Source: Pseudomonadota bacterium (GTDB taxonomy: Bacteria; Pseudomonadota; Alphaproteobacteria; Rhizobiales; Xanthobacteraceae). From it: a stretch of 64,000 bases of DNA. How positions within the stretch are numbered: position 1 is the first letter of the stretch; every line of letters begins with the position of its first letter. The position numbers and the translations under genes were made by a program. Location: contig JAEYAW010000033.1 of NCBI GenBank assembly GCA_023404675.1, positions 76,567-140,566 on the forward strand. Direction: 5' to 3'. The notes below the pieces were generated by a model. It was not told the origin of the DNA and did no database searches. It saw only the letters and a list, made by a program, of their open reading frames with translations. Of this stretch, positions 1-8,080 are shown in pieces.

Positions 1-52
1 ATGCGAGCGAAATCGCTAATGAAACGTTAACCAGCCGCGGGCTGTCCCCGGC

Positions 53-457
53 TCAGCTGTTGAGCGCGAGAATGATGGACAGGCCGAAGCCCGTCAGATG
101 ATGCAGGGCCTGGTCGATGCCGATCAGCCACCAGAACCACTGATGCTCCGGCGTCACGTTGTAGCGGGCGACGAGAAACCCCTTCGAGCGGTCGATCGCG
201 ATGTGGATGACAAAGTCGATCAGCCCGAGAAACCACAGGCGCGGCATCAGCACCGCGATGATCGCAGTGGTCAGAATGCCGTGGATCGCACAATGCACGA
301 TAAGCGGAAGGGCCCAGCCGGTCTTCTGGTCCTTGCCCTTTGCCATCCAGGTGTTCTGAAGCAGAAAGTCCCCGACGACATGCTTGAGGGTGAGCAGCAG
401 CATCCACCAGGTCAGCGCGCCCACCGAGATCGTCGACGACATGGACGGGATCAGCAT
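53..457 (-). CDS. DUF3307 family membrane protein
   Basis: Small integral membrane protein of about 134 residues. It has the DUF3307 pattern: an N-terminal hydrophobic helix followed by LKHVVGDFLLQ and a KGKD..G..LP..VHC..H segment, then further hydrophobic helices containing IDFVIHIAIDRSKG and ending near IDQALHHLT. The many His and Asp residues near helix ends are typical of the family, whose function is unknown. I chose the ATG at 457 because GGAGGG lies 7 bases upstream; a TTG start at 550 would add a basic leader without a membrane segment. It lies downstream of the DUF6537-like gene on the same strand with a gap of about 175 bases, so a shared transcript is possible but not shown. Confidence 0.75.
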   Translation of the reverse strand: MLIPSMSSTISVGALTWWMLLLTLKHVVGDFLLQNTWMAKGKDQKTGWALPLIVHCAIHGILTTAIIAVLMPRLWFLGLIDFVIHIAIDRSKGFLVARYNVTPEHQWFWWLIGIDQALHHLTGFGLSIILALNS

Positions 458-633
458 GCCCGCGCCCTCCGCTCGCGGCGGGAGACGCCAGGCCGGATCA
501 TGGATGAGAGAACCTGCAACACGCGCAAATCGTATCTCAAAGGCGTTCAATCCCGCCAGTTATGGCATCTCGCCGAGTACATTACAGCCGTCAGCCGGTA
601 AATTTTCCCCTTGCCTTTCCGACAGTTGCATGA

Positions 634-1533
634 TCAGGGCCCGGGTGCCCCGGGGGCGGCCGCCGACAATGGCCGATCTGCTGCGATGAGATCCTCGATC
701 AGCACTTCCACCGCGCCCGGCGGGGGATCGGTCGCGGCGGCGGCCTTCGCCTGCGCGAGCGCCGCCGCCAGGCCGCTCATACAGATCCTGCCGTCGAACA
801 CCGGTTTGGCGAGGCGGTCCATGATCAGCTGCCAGTTGGCGAGCCGCTGTCTGTACAGTCCGCCATAGCCGCGCACGAAGTCGACCGAGGTGATGATTTC
901 GGACGTCGCGGCCGGACAGCGCGTCAGGCTGCGGTCGATCATGTGCAGCCAGCGCTCGACGGAATCCTTTTCGTGCGTGTAGCGCGCCGACCTCAGCCGC
1001 AGGCGGCGGAAGGTCACGAGCAGCCCGAGCTTGCGTCGCCCGAGAAAGGATGCCGGCGACAGCCGCAGCGTGATCCTTCGCTTGGCCCACTGCGGCGATT
1101 GGACGCGTCGGCTGATGGCGGCGGCCATGCGAGCCGGGCAGAACGCGGCCAGTTCCTCAAGCGGAATCTGAACCTTGAGGTCGGACGTCTCGGCATCAAT
1201 GCCGGTGCCATGGACGAGGCCGAGCTTGACCTGGGCCAGACGCGGCAGATCCGAAAACCGCATGCGCTGGCCGAGCCGCGTGGCGATGGCCTCCAGCCGC
1301 GCGGCGTCGATGCCGCGCCGGTCCGCAAAGCGCCTGATGCGGTGCAGGTACAGATTGGCGTAACGGTCGCTCTGATATTCGGTCAGCATCTCGACTTCGC
1401 GCGCGATCGTCGACCGCACGCCCGCGGGCAGGTCGGCCGGAAGCTCCGGGACGTCATCGTCGTCCTCGCCAATCACATCCGCGATGAACGAGCGCAGTGG
1501 CGCGAAGCGGTCGGTCAATGCCAGGGACCTCAT
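634..1533 (-). CDS. DUF6537-like protein (about 299 aa), standalone
   Basis: Protein of about 299 residues resembling the C-terminal DUF6537 region of indolepyruvate ferredoxin oxidoreductases. Recognisable pieces are an EMLTEYQSDRYANLYL helix, an L(R)LSPASFLGRRKLG stretch and a RLRSARYTHEKDSVERWL segment. None of the thiamine-diphosphate or ferredoxin domains of the full enzyme is present, so it is a standalone module of unknown role. The start at 1533 lies 8 bases after the stop of the upstream cyclic-nucleotide-binding gene, which suggests one operon and linked function. The tail is Ala/Pro-rich and low complexity. The family match is my recognition from motifs only; the reading frame itself is well supported by length and spacing. 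Confidence 0.6.
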   Translation of the reverse strand: MRSLALTDRFAPLRSFIADVIGEDDDDVPELPADLPAGVRSTIAREVEMLTEYQSDRYANLYLHRIRRFADRRGIDAARLEAIATRLGQRMRFSDLPRLAQVKLGLVHGTGIDAETSDLKVQIPLEELAAFCPARMAAAISRRVQSPQWAKRRITLRLSPASFLGRRKLGLLVTFRRLRLRSARYTHEKDSVERWLHMIDRSLTRCPAATSEIITSVDFVRGYGGLYRQRLANWQLIMDRLAKPVFDGRICMSGLAAALAQAKAAAATDPPPGAVEVLIEDLIAADRPLSAAAPGAPGP

Positions 1534-1540
1534 GGGGACC

Positions 1541-2212
1541 TCATGCCTTTGCCGCGCCTTGGGCGGGGCTGGCCGCTGCATTGCCGGCCGTCGCCTCGGC
1601 GAGGCGCTCCTCCAGCCGGTCGATGTTCTGGAACAGCCGCGCGCTGGCCAGTCGCAGGAAATAGAAGCCGAATTCCGGGTTCTGCACGTAGAGCTGTTCA
1701 ACCTGCCGGTAGCTGACGCTCAGCACCACGCCCGGCTCGATGCATTCGAGCGTCTGCGTGCGGACGTTGGAGGGCGACAGCATGCCAAGCTCGCCGACGA
1801 TGGCTCCCACCGGAATCTCGATCCCGGACTCGACGAGCTGATACTTGCCGCTGACGATATAGAACATGTCCTCGGCCTTCTCGTCCTTGTAGAACAGGAT
1901 TTCGCCGGCCGCGCATTTGCGCTCCAGCATGAACGGCTTCAGCCAGTCCATCGAGAGATCGCTGTTGACCGATTTCTTCACGTCGCGCACGAGCTGCAGC
2001 ATCTGGTGCAGGCGGTAGACGTTGACGGGCAGCAGGATCATGTGCAGAGCCGCCGTCGGCCAGTTCCCGGTCGGCACCGACAGCGCGATCAGTGCGACGT
2101 TGGCGAGAATCCCGCAGATGCGCAGCGGGATCATGGTCCGCATGGTGTAGGTCGCGACCACGAAGATGGTCGCGAACAGACCGCCAGCATGCAGGTAATG
2201 CGATGTATCCAT
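1541..2212 (-). CDS. Membrane-anchored cyclic-nucleotide-binding domain protein
   Basis: 223-residue protein with two or three N-terminal membrane helices (about residues 8-60), then a cytoplasmic cNMP-binding beta-roll at about 85-195. The roll shows CAAGEILFYKDEKAEDMFYIVSG, the PBC-like stretch GAIVGELGMLSPSNVRTQT and a terminal helix. The membrane part resembles the small POPDC-like region of similar proteobacterial proteins. There is no helix-turn-helix, so it is a membrane sensor or scaffold rather than a Crp-type regulator. The PBC region has GELG but lacks a clear Arg immediately after the Ser/Ala pair, so nucleotide binding is uncertain. It is followed after 7 bases by the DUF6537-like gene, and the two probably act together. 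Confidence 0.8.
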   Translation of the reverse strand: MDTSHYLHAGGLFATIFVVATYTMRTMIPLRICGILANVALIALSVPTGNWPTAALHMILLPVNVYRLHQMLQLVRDVKKSVNSDLSMDWLKPFMLERKCAAGEILFYKDEKAEDMFYIVSGKYQLVESGIEIPVGAIVGELGMLSPSNVRTQTLECIEPGVVLSVSYRQVEQLYVQNPEFGFYFLRLASARLFQNIDRLEERLAEATAGNAAASPAQGAAKA

Positions 2213-2444
2213 CGTCAGCGAACCTGTTGCCCGGACATGGCCGGATTTCGATCATTGCACCCCGGCCCGCAGGTGATCCCGTGGTGCGGGGAACCCTTGC
2301 CGTCCGGCATTTCGGACATTGGTTGCACGCGGCCACCCCGAGGTTTGGCAGGTGTTCCGACGGGCCTCCCCGTGTATAGAGGCAAGCCGCGGGCTTTGGC
2401 AGCTCCTATTGCGGTGACGATGCCCGGGGGATTTGGGGAGCGGC

Positions 2445-3215
2445 ATGAAGCTTGAGGCGGCGAGCGCGCCGGTGCTGACGGTCGAAGGGCCGCGCGCCAC
2501 CATCCGGATCAACCGGCCGGACCATGCCAACCGCCTGCAGCCGGAGGATCTTGCAGCGCTGGTGGCGGCGTTCGACCGGATCGAGGCCATGGACGACGTG
2601 CGGGTGCTGGTCGTGACCGGCACCGGCCGCATTTTCAGTTCGGGCTTTCACCTCGGTGCGATCAAGGCCAGCGCGCCGGAGGAGGGCGAGGACGGGGTGG
2701 CGTTCGAGACCGTCGCCGACCGGCTGGAGACGCTTCGCGTGCCGACCATCTGCCGGCTGAACGGCGGCGTTTATGGCGGCGCGACCGATCTGGCGCTGGC
2801 CTGCGATTTCCGGATCGGCACCGAGACCTGCCAGATGTTCATGCCCGCCGCCCGGCTGGGCCTGCACTATTACCGCAGCGGGCTGGTGCGCTACGTCTCG
2901 CGGCTGGGGCCCGACGTGGCCAAGCGGCTGTTTCTCACCGCCGAGCGGATCGACGCGGCCGAGATGCTGCGGATCGGCTTTCTGACGCAGCTGGTGCCGT
3001 CGGCCGAGCTGGATCAGGTGGTCGATGCGCTGGCGCAGACACTCTGCGCCAATGCGCCGCACGCCGTGCAAAACATGAAGCGCACCATTAACGAGATCGC
3101 GCACGGATGCCTCGATGAGGCCGAGGCCGACCGCCGCCATCGCGACAGCCTGAACGGCGACGAACTTAAGGAAGGCGCGGCGGCAATCACCGAAAAACGT
3201 CCGCCGCGGTTTTGA
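2445..3215 (+). CDS. Enoyl-CoA hydratase/isomerase family protein
   Basis: Crotonase-fold protein of 256 residues. It has the substrate-binding TGTGRIFSSGFHLGAI region and the oxyanion-hole stretch LNGGVYGGATDLALACDFRIG. The second glycine-rich loop reads GGVYGGATD instead of the common GxAxGGG, and the usual catalytic Glu positions are not clearly conserved, so the exact activity is open. I chose the ATG at 2445, preceded by GGGGAG, over a TTG at 2433. It is transcribed away from the minus-strand catabolic operon and separated from it by about 400 bases of repeat-rich DNA. A role in fatty or aromatic acyl-CoA metabolism is inferred from the family and neighbourhood. Confidence 0.82.
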   Translation: MKLEAASAPVLTVEGPRATIRINRPDHANRLQPEDLAALVAAFDRIEAMDDVRVLVVTGTGRIFSSGFHLGAIKASAPEEGEDGVAFETVADRLETLRVPTICRLNGGVYGGATDLALACDFRIGTETCQMFMPAARLGLHYYRSGLVRYVSRLGPDVAKRLFLTAERIDAAEMLRIGFLTQLVPSAELDQVVDALAQTLCANAPHAVQNMKRTINEIAHGCLDEAEADRRHRDSLNGDELKEGAAAITEKRPPRF

Positions 3216-3232
3216 TTTTCTTTCGCAGAACT

Positions 3233-3308
3233 GTAGCCCGCATGACGCGGAGCGAAATGTGGGTGCGGCCTTAAAATCCCGGATTGCGTTTCGCTCCATC
3301 CCGGCTAC
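3233..3308. repeat. Dispersed palindromic repeat, type 1
   Basis: A 76-base element begins GTAGCC and ends GGCTAC, with further complementary inner parts (GGAGCGAAA against TTTCGCTCC). It lies just after the enoyl-CoA hydratase stop. It resembles the short palindromic intergenic repeats common in Bradyrhizobium-group genomes and could form a stable hairpin in RNA. Confidence 0.6.
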
Positions 3309-3436
3309 ATTTTTTCCGCCCTCATTCCGGGGCGCGAGCGCAGCGACGCGAGCCCGCAATCCATAACCACCACAGGGCATATGAATTCCGGATGCGGGCA
3401 GGTCGTTTTGACGGAAACGCTTGCCAGGCTGGCTGA

Positions 3437-3548
3437 GCGCTCCCTCTTCCTTGAGGGAGAGGGTTGGGGGTGAGGGGGCAGACCTCTCGACCAGAACGTG
3501 CCCCTCACCGACGCGGTGCGCCGACCTCTCCCCAGAGGGGAGAGGTGA
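3437..3548. repeat. Dispersed inverted-repeat element, type 2 (CTCCC/GGGAG-rich)
   Basis: This stretch contains several complementary runs: CTCCCTC against GAGGGAG, then GTGAGGGG against CCCCTCAC, then CCTCTCCCC against GGGGAGAGG. It is a multi-hairpin intergenic repeat. A shorter relative, CTCTCCCCCTCGCGGGGAGAG, is at about 8026-8046. With the type 1 repeat it fills most of the 400-base gap between the divergent enoyl-CoA hydratase and the nitroreductase end; I see no gene there. Confidence 0.55.
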
Positions 3549-3621
3549 GGACGGCATTCCCGTCTCGACATGAAATGCCATCGCCCGCAGAAACCCGCCG
3601 GACTCACGGGAAGGCTCTGCT

Positions 3622-4323
3622 TTATTCCCCCACGAACGTCGCGGCCTGTTCGATGCTGGCGCGCGAGGTGCGATAGCTGTTGACCTTGTGCTCGGTATCC
3701 GAATAGCCGAACGAGATCGCGCACACCACCTTGCGGTCGTCCCCGAAGCCGAAGTGCTTGCGTACGACGCGGGCATGAAACGCGATGGCGGCCTGGGGAA
3801 TGGTCGCGACCCCGAGCGCCTGTGCGGCCAGCATGAAATTGCTGACATACAGACCGCAGTCGATCGCACCATAGATGCCGAGCGCCTCATCGCTGGTGAT
3901 GATCGCCACGTGCGGTGCGCCGAACAGGTTGAAGTTCTCAAGCGCCTGCTTCGCATACGCTTCCTTGTCGCCGCGTGCGATGCCGAGCGTGTTGTAGAGC
4001 TGGAAGCCGCTCTCGCGCCGCCGTTCCAGATAGACGCCTCGATACTCGCGCGGAAACTCGAAGTCGCCGCTCTGCGGCGTACCGCTGGACGCGGTCTTGT
4101 ACATCAGCTCGCGAAACTTTTGCGTTTCCGCGCCGGAGGTGATGATCACCTGCCAGGCCTGGCTGTTGCACCATGAGGCGCTGCGCTGGGCCACGCTCAG
4201 GATGCGCTCGATGGTCGCGCGCGGCACGGGGTCCGGTTTGAAGGCGCGGCACGAATGCCGGGCAATCAGAAGCTGTTCGACGACGTCGATCGGAGCGATG
4301 TCGGTCGGGGTCTTCATGTCCAT
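3622..4323 (-). CDS. Nitroreductase family oxidoreductase
   Basis: 233-residue FMN-dependent nitroreductase-fold protein. The N terminus has the FMN-phosphate motif ARHSCRAF, followed by SASWCNSQAWQVII; the C-terminal half has GIYGAIDCGLYVSNFMLAAQALG and ends with VVCAISFGY. Such proteins reduce nitro, quinone or enone substrates with NAD(P)H. The gene is the last of the minus-strand catabolic operon, and its start codon overlaps the stop of the upstream acyl-CoA dehydrogenase by one base (TGATG), indicating translational coupling. A role in the same acyl-CoA pathway, perhaps reducing an unsaturated or nitro-substituted intermediate, is inference. A second in-frame ATG lies two codons further in. 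Confidence 0.85.
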   Translation of the reverse strand: MDMKTPTDIAPIDVVEQLLIARHSCRAFKPDPVPRATIERILSVAQRSASWCNSQAWQVIITSGAETQKFRELMYKTASSGTPQSGDFEFPREYRGVYLERRRESGFQLYNTLGIARGDKEAYAKQALENFNLFGAPHVAIITSDEALGIYGAIDCGLYVSNFMLAAQALGVATIPQAAIAFHARVVRKHFGFGDDRKVVCAISFGYSDTEHKVNSYRTSRASIEQAATFVGE

Positions 4324-5567
4324 CAGCTGCGTCCCCTGGTCGGAATCTTGTTGAACGGCACGTCCTTGTCGACCCGGATGTCGCCGGGCAGGCCGAGCAC
4401 GCGCTCGGCGATGATATTGCGAAGGATCTCGTCCGTCCCCCCCGCGATGCGCATGCCGGGTGCGCCGAGCAGCATCGCCTGGAATTTTCCGGTCGCCTCG
4501 GCCGCTTCGCCCGACAGCACGCCCGCCGCGCCTTCGAGGTCCATGGCGAAGGCCGCGATGTCCTGCAGCATCGTGCCCGACACCAGCTTGCCGATGGAGT
4601 TCTCCGGCCCCGGCCTCTCGCCGCGCGACAGCGCGGAGATCAGACGATAGCTGGTGTATTTCAGGCCGCTGGCCTTCACCGCCCAGTCCGCGAGCTTCGC
4701 ACGCACCGCCTTGTCGTCGATGGCAGGGCCATCCTCCGTCACGAGGTTGGCACAGAAGTCGAAGATTTCGGGAAAGCCCGTGGTGCCGCGCGCGCCGATC
4801 GACATGCGCTCGTTCATGAGTGTGGTGAGGGAGACGTTCCAGCCGTCGCCGACTGCGCCAAGACGCTGGCTGTCCGGAATCCGCACGTTGGTGAAGAACA
4901 CCTCGTTGAATTCCTGCATGCCGTTGGCCTGCTTGATCGGCTTCACCTCGACGCCGGGACTCTTCATGTCCAGAAAGAACATGGTGAGACCCTTGTGCTT
5001 GGGTACCGTGGGATCGGTGCGGGTGATGAGCAGGCCGTAGTCGGAATAATGCGCGCCGGAGGTCCAGATCTTCTGGCCGTTGACGATCCAGTCGTCGCCG
5101 TCCCGCTCGGCGCGGGTGCGCAGGCCCGCGACGTCGGAGCCGCCGGCGGGCTCGGAGAACAACTGGCACCAGATGTTCTCGCCGGAGGCAAGCTTCGGCA
5201 GATATTTCTTTTTCTGCTCCTCGCTGGCATAGGCCATCACGGTCGGGCCGCACATGCCCTCGCCGATCTGGAACGGCTGCGTCAGCTTGCCGTAGACGCC
5301 TTCTTCCTGCTGCCAGATCACCTTCTCGATCGGGGATGCGCCGCGTCCGCCATAGGCGGCGGGCCATGTCAGGCAGGCCCAGCCGCCATCGTATTTTTTC
5401 TTCTGCCACTCCTTGCCAGCCTCGACCATGTCGCGCTTCTTCAGCGCGATGCGGCCGAGCGAGGATTGCGACAGCTCGGTTTCCAGGTCCTTCGGCGCGT
5501 TGGCGGCGACGAAGGCGCGCGCCTTGGCCCGAAACTCGGCTTCCTGCGGGGTGTCGTCGAAATTCAT
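4323..5567 (-). CDS. Acyl-CoA dehydrogenase, 414 aa (paralogue A)
   Basis: FAD-dependent acyl-CoA dehydrogenase. N-terminal helical domain, then FAD-binding FSEPAGGSDVAGLRT (about 140-155) and WIVNGQKIWTSGAHYSDYG, with a C-terminal GGTDEILRNIIAERVLGLPGD motif. It oxidises an acyl-CoA to the 2-enoyl-CoA. It is very similar to the next gene upstream (identical FSEPAGGSDVAGLRTRAERDGDDWIVNG blocks and C-terminus DVPFNKIPTRGRS), so the two arose by tandem duplication and then diverged. They sit 18 bases apart. Family members of this size often pair with a shorter partner to make a heteromeric enzyme, and a 375-residue partner candidate lies two genes upstream. The substrate cannot be read from the sequence. 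Confidence 0.9.
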   Translation of the reverse strand: MNFDDTPQEAEFRAKARAFVAANAPKDLETELSQSSLGRIALKKRDMVEAGKEWQKKKYDGGWACLTWPAAYGGRGASPIEKVIWQQEEGVYGKLTQPFQIGEGMCGPTVMAYASEEQKKKYLPKLASGENIWCQLFSEPAGGSDVAGLRTRAERDGDDWIVNGQKIWTSGAHYSDYGLLITRTDPTVPKHKGLTMFFLDMKSPGVEVKPIKQANGMQEFNEVFFTNVRIPDSQRLGAVGDGWNVSLTTLMNERMSIGARGTTGFPEIFDFCANLVTEDGPAIDDKAVRAKLADWAVKASGLKYTSYRLISALSRGERPGPENSIGKLVSGTMLQDIAAFAMDLEGAAGVLSGEAAEATGKFQAMLLGAPGMRIAGGTDEILRNIIAERVLGLPGDIRVDKDVPFNKIPTRGRS

Positions 5568-5585
5568 ATTCGCTCTCCGCTCCTG

Positions 5586-6833
5586 TCAGCTGCGCCCGCG
5601 TGTCGGGATCTTGTTGAACGGCACGTCCTTGTCGACCCGGATGTCGCCGGGCAGGCCGAGCACGCGTTCGGCGATGATGTTGCGCAGGATCTCGTCGGTG
5701 CCGCCCTCGACGCGCGTGGCAGGCGAGCGCAGCAGCATCGCCTGGAATTTTCCGGCCTGCTCGTCATTGTCCGCGCCGGCCAGCACGCCGCCCGCGCCCT
5801 GCAGGTCGAGCGCATACATCGCGACATCCTGGATCATCGCGCCCGCAACCAGTTTGCCGATGGAGTTCTCCGGTCCCGGCCGCTCGCCGCGCGACAGCGC
5901 CGAGATGGTGCGGTAGCTGGTGTAGCGCAGGCCCGAGGCGCGCACCGCCCAGTTCGCCAGTTTGGAGCGTACCGACCGATCGTCGAGCGCCGCGCCGTCC
6001 TCGGTCACAAGCCGGTTGCAGAACTCGAACAGCTCCGGAAATCCGGTCGCGACATTGGCGCCGATCGACATGCGCTCGTTCATCAGCGTGGTGAGCGAGA
6101 CGTTCCAGCCGTCGCCGACCGCGCCCAGCCGCTGGCTGTCCGGGATCCGCACATTGGTGAAGTAGACCTCGTTGAACTCGCTCTGCCCGTTGGCCTGCTT
6201 GATCGGCCTGATCTCGACGCCGGGGCTTTTCATGCTCAGGAAGAACATGGTCAGGCCCTTGTGCTTGGGCACGGTCGGATCGGTGCGGGTGATCAGGATG
6301 CCGTAGTCCGAATGGTGCGCGCCGGATGTCCAGATCTTCTGGCCGTTGACGATCCAGTCGTCGCCGTCGCGTTCCGCGCGCGTGCGCAGGCCCGCGACGT
6401 CGGAGCCGCCCGCCGGTTCGGAGAACAGCTGGCACCAGATGGTCTCGCCCGCCGCCAGCGGCGGCAGATATTTTTTCTTCTGCTCCTCGCTGGCATAGGC
6501 CATCACCGTCGGGCCGCACATGCCGTGGCCGATGATGAAGGTGTGGCTCAGCTTGCCGTAAAGCCCTTCCTCCTGCTGCCAGATCACGCGTTCGATCGGC
6601 GTCGCGCCGCGTCCGCCATATTCCTTCGGCCAGTGCAGGCACGCCCAGCCGGCATCGAATTTCTTCTTCTGCCATGCCTTCGCGGCGTCGATGACATTGG
6701 CGTTCGTCAGCGTCAGACGCCCGAGCGAGGCCTTGCGGAGATCCTCCTCGTATTGCTTCGGCGCGTTGGCGTCGATCCATTGGCGCGCCTCGGCGCGGAA
6801 AGCGGCTTCCTGCGGGGTGTCGTCGAAATTCAT
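5586..6833 (-). CDS. Acyl-CoA dehydrogenase, 415 aa (paralogue B)
   Basis: Tandem paralogue of the downstream 414-residue dehydrogenase, with the same domain order. It shows FSEPAGGSDVAGLRT, WIVNGQKIWTSGAHHSDYG, KSPGVEIRPIKQANG and C-terminal GGTDEILRNIIAERVLG. Differences cluster in the N-terminal 60 residues and the region around 355-380 (MYALDLQGAGGVLAGADNDEQ against AFAMDLEGAAGVLSGEAAEA), which may tune chain or ring specificity. Both genes start with the same MNFDDTPQEA sequence. The start ATG at 6833 is 16 bases after the stop of the 375-residue dehydrogenase, placing all three in one transcript. Likely FAD enzyme in the cytosol passing electrons to ETF. Confidence 0.9.
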   Translation of the reverse strand: MNFDDTPQEAAFRAEARQWIDANAPKQYEEDLRKASLGRLTLTNANVIDAAKAWQKKKFDAGWACLHWPKEYGGRGATPIERVIWQQEEGLYGKLSHTFIIGHGMCGPTVMAYASEEQKKKYLPPLAAGETIWCQLFSEPAGGSDVAGLRTRAERDGDDWIVNGQKIWTSGAHHSDYGILITRTDPTVPKHKGLTMFFLSMKSPGVEIRPIKQANGQSEFNEVYFTNVRIPDSQRLGAVGDGWNVSLTTLMNERMSIGANVATGFPELFEFCNRLVTEDGAALDDRSVRSKLANWAVRASGLRYTSYRTISALSRGERPGPENSIGKLVAGAMIQDVAMYALDLQGAGGVLAGADNDEQAGKFQAMLLRSPATRVEGGTDEILRNIIAERVLGLPGDIRVDKDVPFNKIPTRGRS

Positions 6834-6849
6834 CGGGCGATCCTCCGGT

Positions 6850-7977
6850 TCAGGCCGCGTTGCGGCGGCGCATGCGCTCGATCAGCGCGTCTTCCCAGTG
6901 CGACTGGCTGCCGAGGCCGAGCGCCAGCGCGTTGGCGCGGCGATAATACAGATGGCAGTCGAACTCCCAGGTGAAGCCCATGCCGCCATGCACCTGGATG
7001 TTCTGCTTGGCGCAGTGCTGGAACGCCTGCGTGGCGCTGATGCGCGCGGTGGCGGCAGCCTCCGGCAGTTCGGAGGCGTTGGTGGAGAGCGCCCATGCGC
7101 CGTAATAGCTGTTGGAGCGCGCCAGCGTTGCGGAGACATACATGTCGGCCAGAATATGCTTGATCGCCTGGAACGAGCCGATCTGGCGGCCGAACGCAAT
7201 GCGGTCGAGCGCATAGTCGCGCGCCATCTCCAGCGCGCGGTCCGCGCCGCCGACCTGCTCGAACGCGGTCAGCACCGCCGCGCGGTCGAGGATCTGGCTG
7301 AGCAGGCTCCAGCCTTCGCCCGGCTTCCCGAGCGGTTCGGCCGCCGCGCCCTTGAAGACGATCTCGGCCTGATCATGGGTCGGGTCGATGCTGGTCAGCG
7401 ATGTGGCCGTCACGCCCGCGCCCTTCAGATCGACGAGAAACAGACCGATGTCGGTCTCGCGGCCGGCATTGCCGGTGCGGGCCGCGACGATGGCGAAATC
7501 GGCGATGGCGCCGTCCGCCACCGGCTTCTTCACGCCGTCGAGCTTGCCGCCGCTGACGCTGGCCTTGATCGCCTTGGGCGAGGGATTGCCCTGGCCCTCG
7601 AACAGCGCCAGCGCGCCGATGGCCTCGCCGGACGCGATCTTCGGCAGCCATGTCTTCTTCTGCTCGTCGCTGCCCGCCAGCATCAGCGCCTCGGCGGCGA
7701 GATAGACGGTGGAGGCGAATGGCACGGGTGCGACCGCGCGGCCGAGCTCCTCGGCGATCACGCAGAGTTCGAGATGGCCCGCGCCCGCGCCGCCATATTC
7801 CTCCGGGATCGCGACGCCGAGGAAGCCCATCTCGGCGAGGCCCTGCCACAGCGCTTTGTCATAGGGCGCCTGTCCTTCGAGCACGGCGCGCACCGTCTTC
7901 GGCGGGCATTTTTCGGAGAGGAAGCGCCGCGCCTGATCGCGGAGCTGCTTCTGGTCGTCGGAGAAATCGAAGTTCAT
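6850..7977 (-). CDS. Acyl-CoA dehydrogenase, 375 aa (short subunit type)
   Basis: 375-residue acyl-CoA dehydrogenase-family protein starting MNFDFSDDQKQLRDQARRFL. It has GVAIPEEYGGAGAGHLELCVIAEELG in the N-terminal domain and NIQVHGGMGFTWEFDCHLYYRR near the C terminus. The middle domain lacks the usual FSEP-type FAD loop (it reads ALFEGQGNPSPKAIKASV), as in the short subunits of alpha2beta2 acyl-CoA dehydrogenases. That makes it a plausible partner of one or both 414/415-residue paralogues immediately downstream. Heteromeric assembly is inferred from this pairing and from known sterol- and aromatic-side-chain dehydrogenases. A 103-base gap with a small hairpin separates it from the upstream ligase gene. 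Confidence 0.87.
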   Translation of the reverse strand: MNFDFSDDQKQLRDQARRFLSEKCPPKTVRAVLEGQAPYDKALWQGLAEMGFLGVAIPEEYGGAGAGHLELCVIAEELGRAVAPVPFASTVYLAAEALMLAGSDEQKKTWLPKIASGEAIGALALFEGQGNPSPKAIKASVSGGKLDGVKKPVADGAIADFAIVAARTGNAGRETDIGLFLVDLKGAGVTATSLTSIDPTHDQAEIVFKGAAAEPLGKPGEGWSLLSQILDRAAVLTAFEQVGGADRALEMARDYALDRIAFGRQIGSFQAIKHILADMYVSATLARSNSYYGAWALSTNASELPEAAATARISATQAFQHCAKQNIQVHGGMGFTWEFDCHLYYRRANALALGLGSQSHWEDALIERMRRRNAA

Positions 7978-8080
7978 GGCGGGTGTTTCCGGTTAATAGT
8001 TTATTTTTGTGTTTGGCCTTTTCACCTCTCCCCCTCGCGGGGAGAGAGTTTGTCGAACGCGACTGTCATGCGTCGGAGCG

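Noticed and set aside
560..1090. Arg-rich reading frame opposite/overlapping the DUF6537-like gene
   Set aside because: Out-of-frame shadow of the 634-1533 gene on the same strand; composition is typical of a frame-shifted high-GC sequence and there is no domain.
2406..3956. 516-codon minus-strand frame across the enoyl-CoA hydratase and repeats
   Set aside because: Antisense to the well-supported hydratase and passes through repeat DNA; no family features.
4995..6974. 659-codon plus-strand frame over the acyl-CoA dehydrogenases
   Set aside because: Long antisense frame typical of GC-rich DNA; the minus-strand proteins have clear motifs in the same DNA.
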